Shown here one piece after another: positions 62,670 through 64,000 of a DNA stretch of 64,000 nt. The notes below the pieces were generated by a model, which worked only from the letters and a program-made list of their open reading frames with translations, made no database searches and was not told the origin of the DNA. Made by a program: the position numbers and the translations under genes. Source of the stretch: CAYPAV01 sp964408805 (lineage in GTDB: Bacteria > Pseudomonadota > Alphaproteobacteria > UBA8366). The stretch covers positions 62,001 to 126,000 of the forward strand of contig CAYPAV010000010.1 of assembly GCA_964408805.1 (NCBI GenBank), read 5' to 3'. How positions within the stretch are numbered: position 1 is the first letter of the stretch; each line of letters begins with the position of its first letter.

Positions 62670-62766
62670 AAACTTTATTTAAGCGTGCTCTTTATGAGCG
62701 GGCTTGGAAAATATCCCTTGCGACGATGAGTCGCGCCGCACGAGGAAGACCAGGGTCCTGGTAAAC

Positions 62767-62916
62767 ATGTTCGTCCCTTTTTGGCTTCCCCTTGTGATGT
62801 TGGCGCAGATCGCCTCGCTGATCTCGTTGACGATCTTCGCTCTCGTGAACTTCGCGCTGCTATCGATCAAGCATCGACTCGGATCGAATCTCCAGGCTTT
62901 CGAGATGTCCAAATGA
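62767..62916 (+). CDS. Possible small membrane protein
   Basis: 49 codons from ATG 62767, with one long hydrophobic stretch (LPLVMLAQIASLISLTIFAL) and a basic tail. There is a poor ribosome site and no clear family. It lies in a 452-base gap between marR and the coiled-coil gene; the rest of that gap (62917-63088) shows nothing else. It may be a chance open frame. Confidence 0.3.
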   Translation: MFVPFWLPLVMLAQIASLISLTIFALVNFALLSIKHRLGSNLQAFEMSK

Positions 62917-63088
62917 GTACCATTGATCGGCGGATTCCTCAGCGCCGCCTTCGCCGCCTATCAGATCATCGAATATTCCGGCGTTTTGAACTAGTATCGC
63001 CTCGTGATCACCGATATTTCGGTTGTGCCTCCAGGGGTCTATCGCTACCTTGAAATTTCCGTCGCAAGCGGGGTAACCGGGTGGGACA

Positions 63089-64000
63089 ATGCTTCGCGCG
63101 ACAGGTTTCGTTGCGGCAGGGAACGAGAGGCAGAGGGTCATCGGGGTGAAGCAGCGGTTCGTTGAAATCTGGAAATGTGTGGCGATGTCGCGCTTCGGCG
63201 CGTTGATTGCAGCCATGTTCCGCGAGCGCGAACTGATTCTCCGCGTCGACGGCGAAATTCGTTATCTGCGTTTGACCCGACCGTTGCAGATCGCCGCGGC
63301 CTCCCTCGCGACGCTGGCCTTCGCCTGGTTCGTCGGAATGACGGTCCTGTGGGATCTGCAACGCGATGTCATCGCGGCCAAGAATTTCGAGATCAAGGAC
63401 TCCGGGATTGCCTACGAAAAGCTTCTCGACGATGTCCTGGCCTATCAGAAAAAAGTTGCGCGCGCGACGGGCAAGCTCCGCGGCAAGCACGCCTATTTGC
63501 TGCGGCAAATGTCGGATGGCGAGCCAGGAAGCGTAGCCGTCGGCGGCGTTGTCAAGAAACCGCGAAAGGCGCCGGTCGATTCCGACGAGGCCTTTGAGGC
63601 GCGACAATCGCTTCGGCTGCATCTCACCCAGGTCGATATCGAACTCGAACAAATGACCGAGACGACGAACCTTCTCGAGGGGTCGCTCAACAAGGTGAAG
63701 GCGCGCCTCGCGCGCGCCGAGCAAGAGCGGGAGAGCATCGCCCGAAAGGGAAATTCGCTTCAGGACCAAGTGCGCGAGTTGCAGGACAATTTGGTGACGG
63801 CGCGGGCGCGGGCCGGCAGGCTCGACCGGCTCAAGAAGGATATTGAGGGCAGTCTGCTCCGCGCGCGAGAGAGTTACTCGAAGGTCGTCGAGGAACGCAC
63901 TGGTCTCGAACGACGAAAGCGGGAATTGGAGAACGATCTCGGCGCTTCCCGGCAGCGCGGCGACAAACTCCAGGGCGAAGTCACCAAACTCGCCCAGGAT
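63089..64000 (+). CDS. Membrane-anchored coiled-coil protein, probable M23-type peptidoglycan peptidase (N-terminal part)
   Basis: The frame is open from ATG 63089 to the window edge (304 codons, no stop), so the C-terminus is missing. Residues near 43-56 (RERELILRVDGEIR) and the membrane helix AAASLATLAFAWFVGMTVLW are followed by heptad-rich coiled coils (ELEQMTETTNLLEGSLNKV, ERTGLERRKRELENDL). This layout is typical of alphaproteobacterial M23 metallopeptidases with a DUF5930-like N-terminus. The peptidase domain itself is not visible, so the function is inferred. Starts at 63185 or 63215 are possible. Confidence 0.7.
   Translation, partial: MLRATGFVAAGNERQRVIGVKQRFVEIWKCVAMSRFGALIAAMFRERELILRVDGEIRYLRLTRPLQIAAASLATLAFAWFVGMTVLWDLQRDVIAAKNFEIKDSGIAYEKLLDDVLAYQKKVARATGKLRGKHAYLLRQMSDGEPGSVAVGGVVKKPRKAPVDSDEAFEARQSLRLHLTQVDIELEQMTETTNLLEGSLNKVKARLARAEQERESIARKGNSLQDQVRELQDNLVTARARAGRLDRLKKDIEGSLLRARESYSKVVEERTGLERRKRELENDLGASRQRGDKLQGEVTKLAQD

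Noticed and set aside
62679..62912. A 77-codon minus-strand open frame in the marR upstream region
   Set aside because: No family, no ribosome site, and it opposes a slightly more plausible small membrane ORF; neither is strong.
1..64000. tRNA, rRNA, CRISPR array, IS element or prophage
   Set aside because: No cloverleaf-like sequences, regular repeat-spacer units, terminal inverted repeats or transposase/integrase motifs were seen on reading the window.

Overview
The window is about 64 kb of GC-rich DNA (roughly 60-65% by eye) with dense, short-gap operons, frequent ATGA start/stop overlaps, LIV/TTT solute transporters, several crotonase and LLM-flavin genes, and an AprM-type APS reductase locus. 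This fits a heterotrophic or mixotrophic alphaproteobacterium, most likely a Rhodospirillales-like, possibly marine lineage. That placement is inferred from gene content; no rRNA, tRNA or phylogenetic marker is present. No CRISPR array, insertion sequence, phage gene or tRNA was recognised.

Layout. 1-2.6 kb: end of a branched-chain amino acid type ABC transporter (livH fragment, livM, livG, livF). 2.65-3.3 kb: a secreted hypothetical protein. 3.3-9.5 kb: an aerobic benzoyl-CoA (box) module with benzoate-CoA ligase and a flavodoxin on the minus strand, and boxR, boxC and boxB on the plus strand. Near-identical palindromes with TATAAT cores sit in both control regions. 9.6-11.3 kb: a MORN protein and an SGNH hydrolase. 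11.3-15.0 kb: a minus-strand operon of two SDRs and two LLM flavin oxidoreductases. 15.1-16.0 kb: an adenylate cyclase remnant and a TauE/SafE permease. 16-23.4 kb: two alpha/beta hydrolases, an FAH-family protein, a PdxA-family dehydrogenase and a complete tctCBA transporter. 23.4-25.1 kb: a TPR protein and an unusual membrane protein with a charged tail and an AT-rich core. 25.4-30.0 kb: sat-aprM-aprB-aprA, a sulfur-oxidation module. 30-42 kb: scattered metabolic genes (phosphodiesterase, asparaginase, hutF, glycosyltransferase, amidase, PEP mutase/ICL family, MFS, MAPEG, TetR, DUF1028, RidA, LysE). 42-52.8 kb: a region rich in damaged genes (a frameshifted hypothetical, a head-to-head truncated sthA/enolase-superfamily pair, a frameshifted S8 protease lipoprotein) among intact ones. 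53-59 kb: an acyl-CoA/CoA-ligase and crotonase group with an LLM oxidoreductase and a second ketopantoate reductase-like gene. 59-64 kb: LOG-family protein, small membrane protein, isochorismatase-like hydrolase, HlyD/MarR pair, and the start of a coiled-coil membrane protein that runs off the window.

Two metabolic themes stand out. First, aromatic acid use: import (Liv-type ABC, inferred), CoA activation (ligase), epoxidation (BoxB) and ring cleavage (BoxC) under a benzoyl-CoA-type sensor (BoxR). The usual reductase BoxA is absent and a flavodoxin lies in the divergent control unit. Second, sulfite-to-sulfate oxidation through APS, with AprM as the membrane link in place of Qmo.
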